A DNA stretch of 40,385 bases, taken from assembly GCF_002843385.1 (NCBI RefSeq), contig NZ_MVDE01000043.1, positions 1 to 40,385 of the forward strand, written 5' to 3'. Positions 16,064 through 25,900 of this stretch are shown piece by piece. The position numbers and the translations under genes are program-made. How positions within the stretch are numbered: position 1 is the first letter of the stretch; every line of letters starts with the position of its first letter. Under the pieces are notes generated by a model that was not told where the DNA came from, made no database searches, and was given only the letters and a program-made list of their open reading frames with translations. This DNA comes from Labilibaculum manganireducens (GTDB lineage: Bacteria > Bacteroidota > Bacteroidia > Bacteroidales > Marinifilaceae).

Positions 16064-16831
16064 ATGATAAAGACGCTAATTGTTGATGATGAATTAAAAA
16101 GCCAATCAACTCTGCATAAATTGTTGGAGATGTATTGTCCCGGAGTAGATGTTATTGGGTTTGCACATAATGTTGAAACTGGGATAGAAGCAATCAATAC
16201 TTTAAAGCCGGATTTGGTTTTTTTAGATATCTCTATGCCAGATGGAGATGGATTTGAAGTTCTGGAAAGAGTCGCAAATCGTAATTTTGAGGTGGTTTTC
16301 ACAACTGCTTTTAATGATTATGCAATTAAAGCTTTTCAGTTTGCTGCATTGCATTATTTGTTAAAGCCTATTAATTATATTGAATTACAGAGTGCTGTTA
16401 AACGTTTTAAACAAAATCATCAGGATGTTGATCTAAATGAGAAAATAAAGATTTTGTGTGATAGTTTAAGTAATCATCATCAGAAAATAATTCTCCCCAC
16501 ATCAAATGGACTGCGAATTATAGAATTGAATCAGATTCTTCGATGCGAAGCAGATGGCAGTTACACCAATTTCTATTTGAGTGATAATACCGTATTGATG
16601 GTTTCTAAGGTATTATCCAATTTTGAGGATATATTGCCTGAAGAGATATTCTGCAGAGTTCACAGCAAGCATTTGGTAAACCTGAACTACATCAGCCAAT
16701 ACATCAAGGGAAGAGGAGGGCGTATTATTTTATCTTCCGGAAAGGAAGTTGAGGTTTCAGAAAGTAAGAAAAAGGACTTTTTAAAAAGATTAAAGCACTT
16801 GGCTCATTCATTAAATAAAGTAAAGAAATAG
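16064..16831 (+). CDS. LytTR-family response regulator
   Basis: 255 residues. Receiver domain (1-120) with the acidic pocket VDDE near residue 8, phospho-acceptor D55 in LVFLDIS, T in FTTAF and K101 in LLKPI. A linker leads to a LytTR DNA-binding domain (about 140-245: IILPTSNGLRIIELNQILRCEADGSYTNFY, FCRVHSKHLVNLNYI). It is expected to be a transcription factor activated by a membrane histidine kinase of the LytS/YpdA type. No kinase gene is adjacent, so it is an orphan in this window. The next gene in the same direction is the coiled-coil lipoprotein, a plausible but unproven target. Confidence 0.92.
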   Translation: MIKTLIVDDELKSQSTLHKLLEMYCPGVDVIGFAHNVETGIEAINTLKPDLVFLDISMPDGDGFEVLERVANRNFEVVFTTAFNDYAIKAFQFAALHYLLKPINYIELQSAVKRFKQNHQDVDLNEKIKILCDSLSNHHQKIILPTSNGLRIIELNQILRCEADGSYTNFYLSDNTVLMVSKVLSNFEDILPEEIFCRVHSKHLVNLNYISQYIKGRGGRIILSSGKEVEVSESKKKDFLKRLKHLAHSLNKVKK

Positions 16832-16866
16832 TTAAAACTGATAACTGATTTTTGAAATTAGTTCAT

Positions 16867-16897
16867 AAAGGGAAGCTTAAAAAGCTTCCCTTTATTT
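16867..16897 (+). terminator. Terminator after the LytTR gene
   Basis: Perfect 12-bp stem AAAGGGAAGCTT / AAGCTTCCCTTT with loop AAA, followed by ATTTATT. Confidence 0.8.
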
Positions 16898-17233
16898 ATT
16901 AGGAAAAATAAACATAAAGTGTTAATAGATATAGTTTTATCTATATAATGATTCATAATAAATTAAAACATAAGTAATTAGAAGTTTAAATATTGTATTT
17001 GATTGTTGCTTGATGTATCTTATTTAAATTCCTTGTATTTGTTTAAAATAACATAGTTATGGATTCATTTGACGTGATTGTAATGTTTAATAACGTATAT
17101 ACATAATAGAGATTGGTAAATCAAATGATATAAATTAAATTCGCGCTGAACAAAATATATAGGTGTTTGGTTTTGTAAATGCTGAATATGTTTTGTTTTT
17201 AATGTGAATTTTTAATATAAAACAAAAACAGTT
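16898..17233 (+). promoter_or_regulatory. Long AT-rich upstream region of the coiled-coil lipoprotein
   Basis: About 336 nt with no gene. A promoter candidate is TTTG at 17166-17169 with TATGTTTTG at 17187-17195 (17-nt gap; -7 box one base longer than consensus), 39 nt before the ATG at 17234. Several AT-rich inverted repeats exist upstream, none clearly a LytTR site. The unusual length suggests regulated expression. Confidence 0.4.
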
Positions 17234-18973
17234 ATGAAGTTGAAATTATTATCTCTTGGTTTATTGGCACTTGGTTTTGTTGCTTGTGAAACTTATGAAG
17301 AGTCTGATTCTGTTGCAAATATGAGAAATGCCAGAGCAGAGTATTTTAAATCTGAAGCGGCTATTAATCTGGCAAAAGCCACAGTTGAAGAGGCGAATGC
17401 TGCCTATAGAAATGCAGAAGCAGCTCTTAAGAACTTTGAAGCAGCTCTTAAGGAAGCTGACGTTAAAGCTAAACAACTTGCGAATGCTAAAACTGAAGCT
17501 TTAAATGCAATGGAAATTGCGGAAGCGCAAGTAAGGAGTGATAATGCTATGCTTCAGTTGGCGAATGACAAAGTTGTTTTATCTAACGCATTAATATCCC
17601 TTGAAAATGCTAAAATTGCTTTAGAAGGACAAAAGATAACAGCTGAATATGATTTTACTGTGATAGCCAACGATTTAGTGAGACGTAAAGATGACGCATT
17701 AAATTTGGCTTATGGTAAGTATACAGGGGCTTATGGAGTATGGAATGCATCAACAAATGATTTATTAGATGCAAATGCTGATTTGATTAATGCTAAGTAT
17801 GCATTAGCTGGTGCTAAGTATGATTTTGATAATATTGATGTTAAAGGTAATAAAGAAGCAGAAATTGCACTTTTAAACACTACCAAAGCTGGATATGTTG
17901 CTAGCTTAAAAGTAGTAAGCGACCTAAAAGAAACCAATGATTGGGATGCTTTTATTGTTAAAAGAGATGCTAAGGTAGCTGAGCAATTGGCAGCTGAGAC
18001 AATTCAAACTAATAAAACAAATGCTGATGTAGCTGCTGCTATTGTTGCTAAAGATGCTGCTGATGCTGCTGCTGATGTTGCTGCTGATGTTGCTAAAAAT
18101 GCTGCTGATGCTGTTACTGCTGCTGGTGATGTTGTTGCTGCTGCATATGATGATATTACGACTTGGGTTGGAGAAAATGCTGGTGCTGCTTCTAGCCTTG
18201 AAAAAGGTATTTACTTGACAGTTGCAGCCAGACAAGCTGGTTTTGATGCTGCTAAAAATGAAACGTCAGCTGCTAAAGATGCTATGGATGCTAAGCAAGA
18301 TGAACTTGATGCTCCAGGTCTAACTACATATGAGACAGAATTATTAGAAGAAGAGTTAGCCGCTCTAACTAAAGATTATATTGCTAAAAAAGCTATCTCT
18401 GATGATTTCGTAGCTACTTTTGATGCTAAGGTAGCAGAATTAAATGCTGCTTATACTGCAGCTATTGCGGCTGAAGATGTTGCTAAAGCTGCTGCCAAAG
18501 ATGCTGCTGATGCTAAAGATGCTGCTGATCTGGTTGCCGCGGCCGCTGCTACTGCTGCTGATGCTGCTGTTACTGCTGAAGCTGAAGCTATTTCTGCAAT
18601 TAAAAAAGAGGTTGATCGTTTGAATGCTTTAGTATTCATTTATAATACTTCTACTGAGGAAAAAACATCAGCGACTCTTGACAATATGGCTGATAATATT
18701 GATGATGCTATTAAAGCCTTAGCAGGTGGAACATTAAAAGATGGAACTGAAGTAGTTGGTGATATCCCAACTGTTGAAAAAGCTATCTACGCAGCAGAGA
18801 AAACTCTTGCTGAAATTGTGGCTGGAGATTACGATCAAGCTAAAGCAGTTCGAGATCAAGAACTAGTTATCGCGAAAGCGGAAAGTAACATTGAAACACT
18901 TAAATTATTGGTTGCTAAAGCTAAAGCAGACTTAGACGCCAGACAAGCTGAATACAATGCTTTATTAAACTAG
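17234..18973 (+). CDS. Alanine-rich coiled-coil lipoprotein
   Basis: 579 residues. Signal peptide ending GFVAC with lipid-acceptor C18, then ETYEESDS: acidic residues just after the cysteine, as in Bacteroidetes surface-export signals (inference). The rest is nearly all predicted helix with very high Ala, Asp, Glu and Lys, e.g. AAKDAADAKDAADLV and AEAEAISAIKKEVDRLN, and no globular domain except a short break near 310-340 (DDITTWVGENAG). It probably forms a long fibrous or trimeric coiled coil anchored in the outer membrane. The DNA at 18040-18160 and 18480-18570 is rich in GCTGCTGAT-type triplet runs. It lies 69 nt before an outer-membrane barrel gene, probably an operon. The family is not recognised. 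Confidence 0.7.
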   Translation: MKLKLLSLGLLALGFVACETYEESDSVANMRNARAEYFKSEAAINLAKATVEEANAAYRNAEAALKNFEAALKEADVKAKQLANAKTEALNAMEIAEAQVRSDNAMLQLANDKVVLSNALISLENAKIALEGQKITAEYDFTVIANDLVRRKDDALNLAYGKYTGAYGVWNASTNDLLDANADLINAKYALAGAKYDFDNIDVKGNKEAEIALLNTTKAGYVASLKVVSDLKETNDWDAFIVKRDAKVAEQLAAETIQTNKTNADVAAAIVAKDAADAAADVAADVAKNAADAVTAAGDVVAAAYDDITTWVGENAGAASSLEKGIYLTVAARQAGFDAAKNETSAAKDAMDAKQDELDAPGLTTYETELLEEELAALTKDYIAKKAISDDFVATFDAKVAELNAAYTAAIAAEDVAKAAAKDAADAKDAADLVAAAAATAADAAVTAEAEAISAIKKEVDRLNALVFIYNTSTEEKTSATLDNMADNIDDAIKALAGGTLKDGTEVVGDIPTVEKAIYAAEKTLAEIVAGDYDQAKAVRDQELVIAKAESNIETLKLLVAKAKADLDARQAEYNALLN

Positions 18974-18985
18974 AAGTGAAAATAC

Positions 18986-19012
18986 AGAGTCTTCTCTCTT
19001 GGGGGGAGGCTC
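18986..19012 (+). repeat. GU-rich hairpin between lipoprotein and barrel genes
   Basis: AGAGTCTTCTCTC can pair with the GGGGGAGGCTCT side through 11 pairs, three of them G-U. There is no T-tract, so a processing or attenuation role is more likely than full termination. Confidence 0.45.
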
Positions 19013-19042
19013 TTATGAAATCAAATTCAAAAACAAAGAGTT

Positions 19043-19903
19043 ATGTGTAGAAAAATTATTTCTTTGATTTCCTTATCACTTTTATTGTGTACTGCTGTAT
19101 ATTCTCAAGGTAAAATGGAATTGTTGCCAAAAAAAGGCAATTTCACGGTTGCATTGGTATTAGGTGATAATGACGTTACTGACATAGATCCAGCTGTATT
19201 ACCTAATTATTCTGTATATGATAATTTTAGCAATTATTATGTTTCAAGATTAGGTGCTGATGATAATTTCTCAGTAAAGCAACCAGCGTCAATAACTAAT
19301 ATGGCGGGTGTTTCGTTAAATTATTTTTTAAGTGACAAGATCTCCTTAAACTTGTTTGGTTCATATGGCTACAAATCTACTCCGGGTGAAGAAGCTTATA
19401 GTGGAGTGTCACCAATGAGTGATTCTAAAGGGAATGTAATCGAAGGATCAGAGATCCCGGCTATTCAGGGAAGTCCTGAAACAACAAATCATAAGCTTTA
19501 CTTGTCTGCTGGTGCTGATTATCATTTCAAATTTGATCAGGATGTGAAAGCACTGAGAAATACTGATTTTTATTTGGGAGGTCGTTTTAATTTTATGTAC
19601 GAGCGTCTTGAGAAAAATCAGATTTCTTGGTTGAAAGATGATAAGGGTGATTACAGTGTGAATTCTGAAGGAGGTGGAGTTGCAACTGCAGAGGCTATTG
19701 GTTTCGGTGGTGCTTTGGTAGGTGGAGTTGATTACTATTTTACTCAGTCTTTATTTATAGGACTTGAGGTGAATGTTTTTAATTTTATGTATCAACATAC
19801 CGAAATTGTTAAAATGCCAGGTGTTCAAGGTGCTGATCAAAAAACAACATTCATGAATGCTATGTCATACCCAAGACTTAAAATTGGATTTAAAATCTTT
19901 TAA
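19043..19903 (+). CDS. Outer-membrane beta-barrel protein (possibly BT1926-like)
   Basis: 286 residues with a signal peptide (ISLISLSLLLCTAVYS, cleavage before QGK). The mature start GKMELLPKKGNFTVALVLG and the strand NMAGVSLNYFLSDKISLNLFGSYGYKS resemble Bacteroidetes barrels of the BT1926 type, which in Bacteroides sit next to a surface-layer protein gene; the match is by eye. Later strands (TDFYLGGRFNFMYERL, YYFTQSLFIGLEVNVFNFMY) end in RLKIGFKIF with a terminal F. It follows the coiled-coil lipoprotein by 69 nt, and the pair may form a secreted surface complex. A strong terminator follows. Confidence 0.6.
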   Translation: MCRKIISLISLSLLLCTAVYSQGKMELLPKKGNFTVALVLGDNDVTDIDPAVLPNYSVYDNFSNYYVSRLGADDNFSVKQPASITNMAGVSLNYFLSDKISLNLFGSYGYKSTPGEEAYSGVSPMSDSKGNVIEGSEIPAIQGSPETTNHKLYLSAGADYHFKFDQDVKALRNTDFYLGGRFNFMYERLEKNQISWLKDDKGDYSVNSEGGGVATAEAIGFGGALVGGVDYYFTQSLFIGLEVNVFNFMYQHTEIVKMPGVQGADQKTTFMNAMSYPRLKIGFKIF

Positions 19904-19945
19904 GGCTTAAGTAGAAAGATTTGTATTTTACAAGAAAGATTTGAA

Positions 19946-19990
19946 TTCCCGGTTTTACCTATTGGTAAGGCCGGGAAAATTTTATTTTAT
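19946..19990 (+). terminator. Terminator of the lipoprotein-barrel unit
   Basis: 14-bp stem TTCCCGGTTTTACC / GGTAAGGCCGGGAA (two G-U), loop TATT, then AATTTTATTTT. A second short hairpin AAACCC / GGGTTT follows at 19992-20009. Confidence 0.85.
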
Positions 19991-20010
19991 GAAACCCAAA
20001 CTAGGGTTTT

Positions 20011-20243
20011 GTGGTTATTCCATATAATAAAGATATTGTTATTGTTGGCGTATTTATGGGTCTTAAATATTGTTTTAATCAAGTGTTTTCGCGATTGATA
20101 GTATCATCACGTTACTATAAGCTGAAACAACACAGATATAAATTTATTGTCCCTGAAGATAAATTGTGGATTGTCGCGATGAGATTTCTTATTTACTTTC
20201 ATCCGAAATTTGATTAAGATCACTCCAATATACTATTACGACA
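20011..20243. other. Intergenic region before the STAND gene
   Basis: About 230 nt of AT-rich DNA after the terminators. A 68-codon open frame here has no convincing protein character and ends just before the STAND gene. No exact TAnnTTTG box was found, so the promoter of the STAND gene is not identified. Confidence 0.4.
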
Positions 20244-22793
20244 ATGATTGAACGACTGAAATCGGAAGTTTTAAAGAAGTTTGGTTCAGAGCTATTGTAT
20301 ACTAAAGCGTGTCGTATTTTGGCTGATGAAATTTGCGAGGAAACCGGATACCGGATTAGTACTACCACTATTCGGCGAATTTATGGATTCTTAAAAACAA
20401 GGACTACTCCAGCAAAATTTACATTGAGTACACTTTCCATTTATGTTGGTTATTCAACTTGGGAGCAATTTTGTGCTTCACAGGGTGGTACTATAAAATC
20501 TACTTATAAGAAAAAAAGAAATTGGAATGATTTATATGAAAAATCACTCGAACTCAGTAAGGAAACGTATCAATTAGTTGCCGGGCAATCAGGTATTCCA
20601 TTTCATTCAGTTGTTAGTCGGTTTCATGCCGAAGAAAGAATTAGATGTTTTTTGAATTCATCGAAAATGGCAACTGGTTTTATTGCTCCGGGAGGTTTTG
20701 GCAAATCCACTATGTTAGCCAAGTGGTTCGAGAAAAATTGGATTAGAAAACAAAGTGATGATGTCATTTTATATCTGAATGCATCATTCATGCTTAGTTT
20801 TATAAATAAGGATTTCAGCTTGGATCGTTGGATTCAGGATCAATTAGATTTTACAGAGAAGGATACTTTGAAACATTTTCTTGAAAATCCTAAAGATTGT
20901 GACGCTCGAATAATATTTGCCATCGATGCGCTTGATGAAATCACATATGATAATATTAAACTAGAAAGGCTGTTTCTTCAGATAAAACAGTTTATATCAA
21001 ATTATAAGGATTCTGATAAGATAAAACTAATAATAACTTCCCGTTGCTCAACTTGGGAGAAATTTGCCTTACCATTTGTAATAAAAGGAAATGCTATTCA
21101 AAATAGTTGGTATGAGCTGGGTTTGAAAGTAGATTCTCAGGATTATCAGAATCTATATCCTTTAACAAATGATGAAATTGAATATGTTATTGATCGTACA
21201 ATCAATAATAGTTTTTCGACTCAATTTTCAGTTAAGGAATTGTCCTTCCAACAAAAGAAAATGATTTCTAATCCTTTTTATCTGGAATTATTCGTGAAAT
21301 TATACAATCCGAATAAGCATTATGGCAATAATCAGGGGCAAGAGTTGTTAAATGAATTTTTAAGAAACAAAGTGTTTTATTCCAGATTTTCGGAAGAGAA
21401 GATGGATATTTTATATGGTATTTTGAAATTGATTGAACATGGGAAGAATGGAGTCGCTGCAAAAAAAATGGAATTGCGGGATGCTTTTCCAATCCATCTG
21501 AAAACTGCAGGGAATTACTTTTGTGCCTATGAGGAATTAATTTCATATGGTTTGTTAACCGAATTTATCACCATAAATGAACACAATAGTTATTGTAAGT
21601 ATGTGAAAATTACCAGTGAGTCCTTATGTGAGACTTTGATTGGTTTTAATCTCATTCAGCAAAACGGAGGGGTTGATTTTCAGCTGATTAAAACTGTTGA
21701 AGATGAGTATTCTGGTTTTGATATTAAAAATAGACTAATTAGCTTTTTATACACGAATGCTTTCTATAATGGGAAACATCTGGAATTAAAAAACTTTTTT
21801 GAATTAAGTGACGAGACACTTTCAGATCGTGAGGTGATTGATACCGTTCTTAATTCAGCGATTTATTCAGATGATCGGAAAATAGAGTTAATGGAACATT
21901 TTGCAACACAGAAACGAGCTGAAAAGTATCTGTTTAAGGATTTTCCAGATATCTATAATATTAGTAAAGGAGATAAGGCTATATTAGAAATTTTTGCAAA
22001 AAAAGGACAATCTAAAAGTGTACGAATAAAGTCACATTCACTGTTGCTGTTGAATTCTGTATTTACCATGGATATAGAGAATATAGAACAGTATTATCAG
22101 GAATTAAATGCAGAAGAGATTGATTTGTCATGCACAGGAATTGATATCTCAATGAGGCTTGCCAGTATTTTGATTTACAATCATTTCATCAGTAAGGAAT
22201 CTAATGAAATTGAGATTTTAATGATGTTTTATCACAGGGAAATGGCTTATAATCATCTGGATGATAATTATTCACTTAATGGTGAATTTGAGCTTGTTAT
22301 TTGTATGGTATTGATTTATATGAAATCCTTTCATAAGGTTCTTCAATTAATTGATGATGTTGAGCATTTGTATAAAACAACTGAGTCGAAAAAATCAAGT
22401 TTAAATTACAGAATTCTGCAATGCTATAAATTATCTGCGCAGCATAGTTTAGGTATGGAAATGACTAAAACTCAAATTGAGTTTTTAAAATCATGCGAAA
22501 GTGAAATATTAGCTTCAAAAAATTATTTCCTGCAAATATATTATCATTCGTTTCTTAGTTCTGTTCAGTTTTCAGAAGGGAATCGCGTTCAGGTGGAAAG
22601 ACATTTTAATTCAGCTATGGAAATTTGTGATGAAGCTAATTACAGATTGTGTTCTTTAGGAATCCTGAAGAAAATGGTAATATATTATAATGAATGGGGT
22701 GAGAAAACAAAAGAAAGCATTTGTTTATCGGAAGAAAAGGATATTTTAAGAGATGTCAGCTCAATATTTGATATGGAAACTCTTTTTGTTTAG
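20244..22793 (+). CDS. STAND NTPase with N-terminal HTH-like domain
   Basis: 849 residues, no signal peptide, cytosolic. Residues 1-78 form a small helical domain ending in FLKTRTTPAKFTLSTLSIYVGYSTWEQF, a module I have seen at the start of many Bacteroidetes regulators; DNA binding is inferred. A NACHT/STAND ATPase follows: Walker A APGGFGKS (148-155), Walker B IIFAIDALDE (D228, D231, E232), and a sensor-like IITSRCS (R267). From about 350 to the end the protein is alpha-helical, with TPR-like pairs near the C-terminus, probably the signal-sensing arm. STAND proteins are MalT-like regulators or immune sensors; neither role is proven here. It is a single-gene unit bounded by terminators, between the barrel and giant-repeat genes. 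Confidence 0.75.
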   Translation: MIERLKSEVLKKFGSELLYTKACRILADEICEETGYRISTTTIRRIYGFLKTRTTPAKFTLSTLSIYVGYSTWEQFCASQGGTIKSTYKKKRNWNDLYEKSLELSKETYQLVAGQSGIPFHSVVSRFHAEERIRCFLNSSKMATGFIAPGGFGKSTMLAKWFEKNWIRKQSDDVILYLNASFMLSFINKDFSLDRWIQDQLDFTEKDTLKHFLENPKDCDARIIFAIDALDEITYDNIKLERLFLQIKQFISNYKDSDKIKLIITSRCSTWEKFALPFVIKGNAIQNSWYELGLKVDSQDYQNLYPLTNDEIEYVIDRTINNSFSTQFSVKELSFQQKKMISNPFYLELFVKLYNPNKHYGNNQGQELLNEFLRNKVFYSRFSEEKMDILYGILKLIEHGKNGVAAKKMELRDAFPIHLKTAGNYFCAYEELISYGLLTEFITINEHNSYCKYVKITSESLCETLIGFNLIQQNGGVDFQLIKTVEDEYSGFDIKNRLISFLYTNAFYNGKHLELKNFFELSDETLSDREVIDTVLNSAIYSDDRKIELMEHFATQKRAEKYLFKDFPDIYNISKGDKAILEIFAKKGQSKSVRIKSHSLLLLNSVFTMDIENIEQYYQELNAEEIDLSCTGIDISMRLASILIYNHFISKESNEIEILMMFYHREMAYNHLDDNYSLNGEFELVICMVLIYMKSFHKVLQLIDDVEHLYKTTESKKSSLNYRILQCYKLSAQHSLGMEMTKTQIEFLKSCESEILASKNYFLQIYYHSFLSSVQFSEGNRVQVERHFNSAMEICDEANYRLCSLGILKKMVIYYNEWGEKTKESICLSEEKDILRDVSSIFDMETLFV

Positions 22794-22814
22794 AAGTTTA
22801 GAGAAATATTTGAT

Positions 22815-22850
22815 AAAGCTGTTTGCAAGTGCAAATAGCTTTATTTAGTT
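22815..22850 (+). terminator. Terminator of the STAND gene
   Basis: 12-bp stem AAAGCTGTTTGC / GCAAATAGCTTT (one G-U), loop AAGT, followed by ATTTAGTTT. Confidence 0.7.
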
Positions 22851-22977
22851 TATAATCCTCTGTTTTCATTTCAAAATTTTAACTTTACCATTATTGCATT
22901 AGATTTTATTAATTTGCAAGAAGAAGTGGCTGATAAGTCTATTTTTTTTATGATAAAGTAAAAGCGTTTTTTTTGAT

Positions 22978-25900
22978 ATGAATAATCCTTCAAAATTTCA
23001 CATATTAACAGTTTTTTCTATTTTTTTATTCTTTCTGTGTTGTTTTCCTGATTTCGCTGTTGCTCAGGATAAATATTCAATTTTCGGAAAAGTAAAGATT
23101 GAAAATGGAAGTATTGAGAATACTCGAATTACCATTTTAAAAAATGCAGAAAAGATGGAGTCGGGAATTGTTGATAATAGTGGTAAGTTTGAATACGAAT
23201 TGGATTTTGGAAATGAATATATTTTCGAGTTTTCGAAAGAGGGATTTGTTACCAAGAAAGTTAGCATTTCCACTTTTGTACCATTAGATATTCTTAGCAG
23301 GGACAATCAATTTCCACCCTTTAAATTTATGGTTTCCTTATTTCCAGCTTATGAGGGGCTTGATCTTTCCGTTTTTGATCAACCCATGGGAATGATCATG
23401 TACGATAAGGAATTAGATGACTTCGATTATGATCGGGATTACGATGCGCAAATTAGAGATGCAATTAAAAAAGCTGAGGAAGAAGCCAAAAAAAGAGCGG
23501 CAGAGTTAGAGGCGCAAAGATTGGCAAAAGAACGAGCTTACAAGGCGGCGATTCAAAGAGGTGATGTTAATTTTAATGCAAAAAAATATGATCTGTCGAA
23601 AGCAGGCTATAATGAGGCTTTGGCAATTATGCCTGATGAGGATTATCCAAAAGCACAATTGCAAAAAATTGATGAATTGATAGGGCAGGAGCTGGCTAAT
23701 GCGGAGGAAAAAGCCCGTCTCGAAGCAGAGCAAAAAGCCTTGGAAGAAAGGTATTTAGCATTAATCACTCAAGCTGATAACCAATTCGGGACAAAGGATT
23801 ATAAACTTTCTAAAGCGAACTATACAAGTGCTTTAGAAGTAAAACCAAACGAAGCATATCCTAAAAACCAGATTCAGAAAATTAGTGATTTATTGGCGCA
23901 ACAAGCACAGTTAGATGCCGATAAAAAAGCTATGGAAGAGAAGTATGCATCAATAATTGCAATTGCTGATTCGCAGTTTTCAGATGGAGACTATCAGTCT
24001 TCCAAAACAAATTATGCAGAAGCTTTGAGTTTGAAGACCGGAGAGGTTTATCCAAAATCGCAAATTCAAAAGATTGATGGGATCTTGGCAGACCAGCAAG
24101 CTGAAGCTGATGAGGCTGCTCGCTTGCTTGCTGCAAAGAAAGCCTTGGATGAAAAATATGCATCGATCATTAATTTGGCTGATTCTCAGTTTTCCTCCGG
24201 CGATTATCAGTCCTCGAAAAACAGTTATTCAGATGCTTTAAGTTTGAAATCTGAGGAGGAGTATCCAAAATCTCAAATACTGAAGATTGATGGGATCTTA
24301 GCAGATCAGCAGGCTGAAGCTGATGAGGCCGCTCGCTTGCTTACTGAAAAGAAAGTCTTGGATGAAAAATATGCATCGATCATTAGTTTGGCTGATTCTC
24401 AATTTTCATCCGGTGACTATCAGACTTCAAAGTCTACTTATTCAGATGCATTGAGTTTGAAAGCAAACGAAACATATCCAAAATCTCAAATCCAAAAAAT
24501 TGATGGGATATTGGCAAAGCAACTGGCTGAAGCTGATGAGGCCGCTCGCTTGCTTGCTGAAAAGAAAGCTTTGGATGAAAAATATGCATCGATCATTAGT
24601 TTGGCTGATTCTCAATTTTCAGCCGGCGACTATCAGACTTCAAAGTCCACTTATTCAGATGCATTGAGTTTGAAAGTAAACGAGACATATCCAAAATTTC
24701 AAATTCAGAAGATTGATGGAATATTGGCACAGCAATTAGCTGAAGCTGATGAGTCCGCTCGCTTGCTTGCTGAAAAGAAAGCCTTGGATGAAAAATATGC
24801 ATCTGTTGTTGCGTTGGCCGATTCACAGTTTTCATCAGGCGATTATGATTCTGCAAAAAACACATACAAGGATGCGTTAAATTTAAAGTTGGCAGAGATG
24901 TATCCAAAAACTCAAATTCAAAAGATCAATGAGATATTGGATGCTCAGCAAGCGGAAGCTGATAAGGCTACTCGTTTACTTGCTGAAAAGAAAGCCTTGG
25001 ACGAAAAATATGCATCTATAATCAAATTAGCCGATTCTCAATTTTCATCTAATGATTATCAGGCTTCTAAAACAAGTTATTCCGATGCTTTAAGTTTGAA
25101 GATTGACGAAGTTTACCCTAAATTTCAAATCCAAAAGATTGATGACATATTGGCAAATCAGCAAACTGAAGCGGAAAATGCAAAACGTTTGTTAGCTGAG
25201 AAAAAAGCCCTGGATGAAAAATATGCATCTGTCATTAAGTTGGCTGATACCCAATTTTCATCAGAAGAATATCAATCAGCCAAAACCAATTATACGGAAG
25301 CTTTGCGTTTAAAAGCTGGAGAAGTGTATCCCAAAACTCAAATTCAAAAAATTGATGAGTTACTGGCTAACCTACAGGCAGAGGCTAATGAAGCAGCTCG
25401 ATTGGCATCGCAAAAGAAAGCTTTAGATGATAAATATGCATCAATTATTGCGTTGGCAGACTCTCAGTTTTCCAGCAGTGATTACCAATCGTCTCGAACG
25501 AGCTATACGGATGCTTTAGAATTAAAGGGGAAGGAATCTTACCCAAAGGCACAAATCCAAAAAATTGATGATATTTTGTCTGAACAGAAACGTTTGGCCG
25601 AGGAAGAAGCTAGATTGGCTATAGAGAAAAAGGGACTGGATGAAAAATACAATTCATTTATTGCTTTAGCCGATTCTCAATTTTCTTCAGAATCTTATGA
25701 ATCAGCGAGAAAAAACTATATTTTGGCTTTAGAAATCAGGAGTAATGAAAGTTATCCAAAAACTCAGATTCAGAAGATTGACGACATCGTGAAACAGCTG
25801 AAAGCCAAGGCTGAAGAAGAAGCCAGAATTGCTGAGGCTTTACAAGCCACTGAAAGAGAGTATAGTAATTGCATCGCTCTTGCTGATAAATATTATGAAG

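Noticed and set aside
20011-20217. 68-codon frame before the STAND gene
   Set aside because: No recognisable motif, starts near a terminator, and is AT-rich chance sequence.
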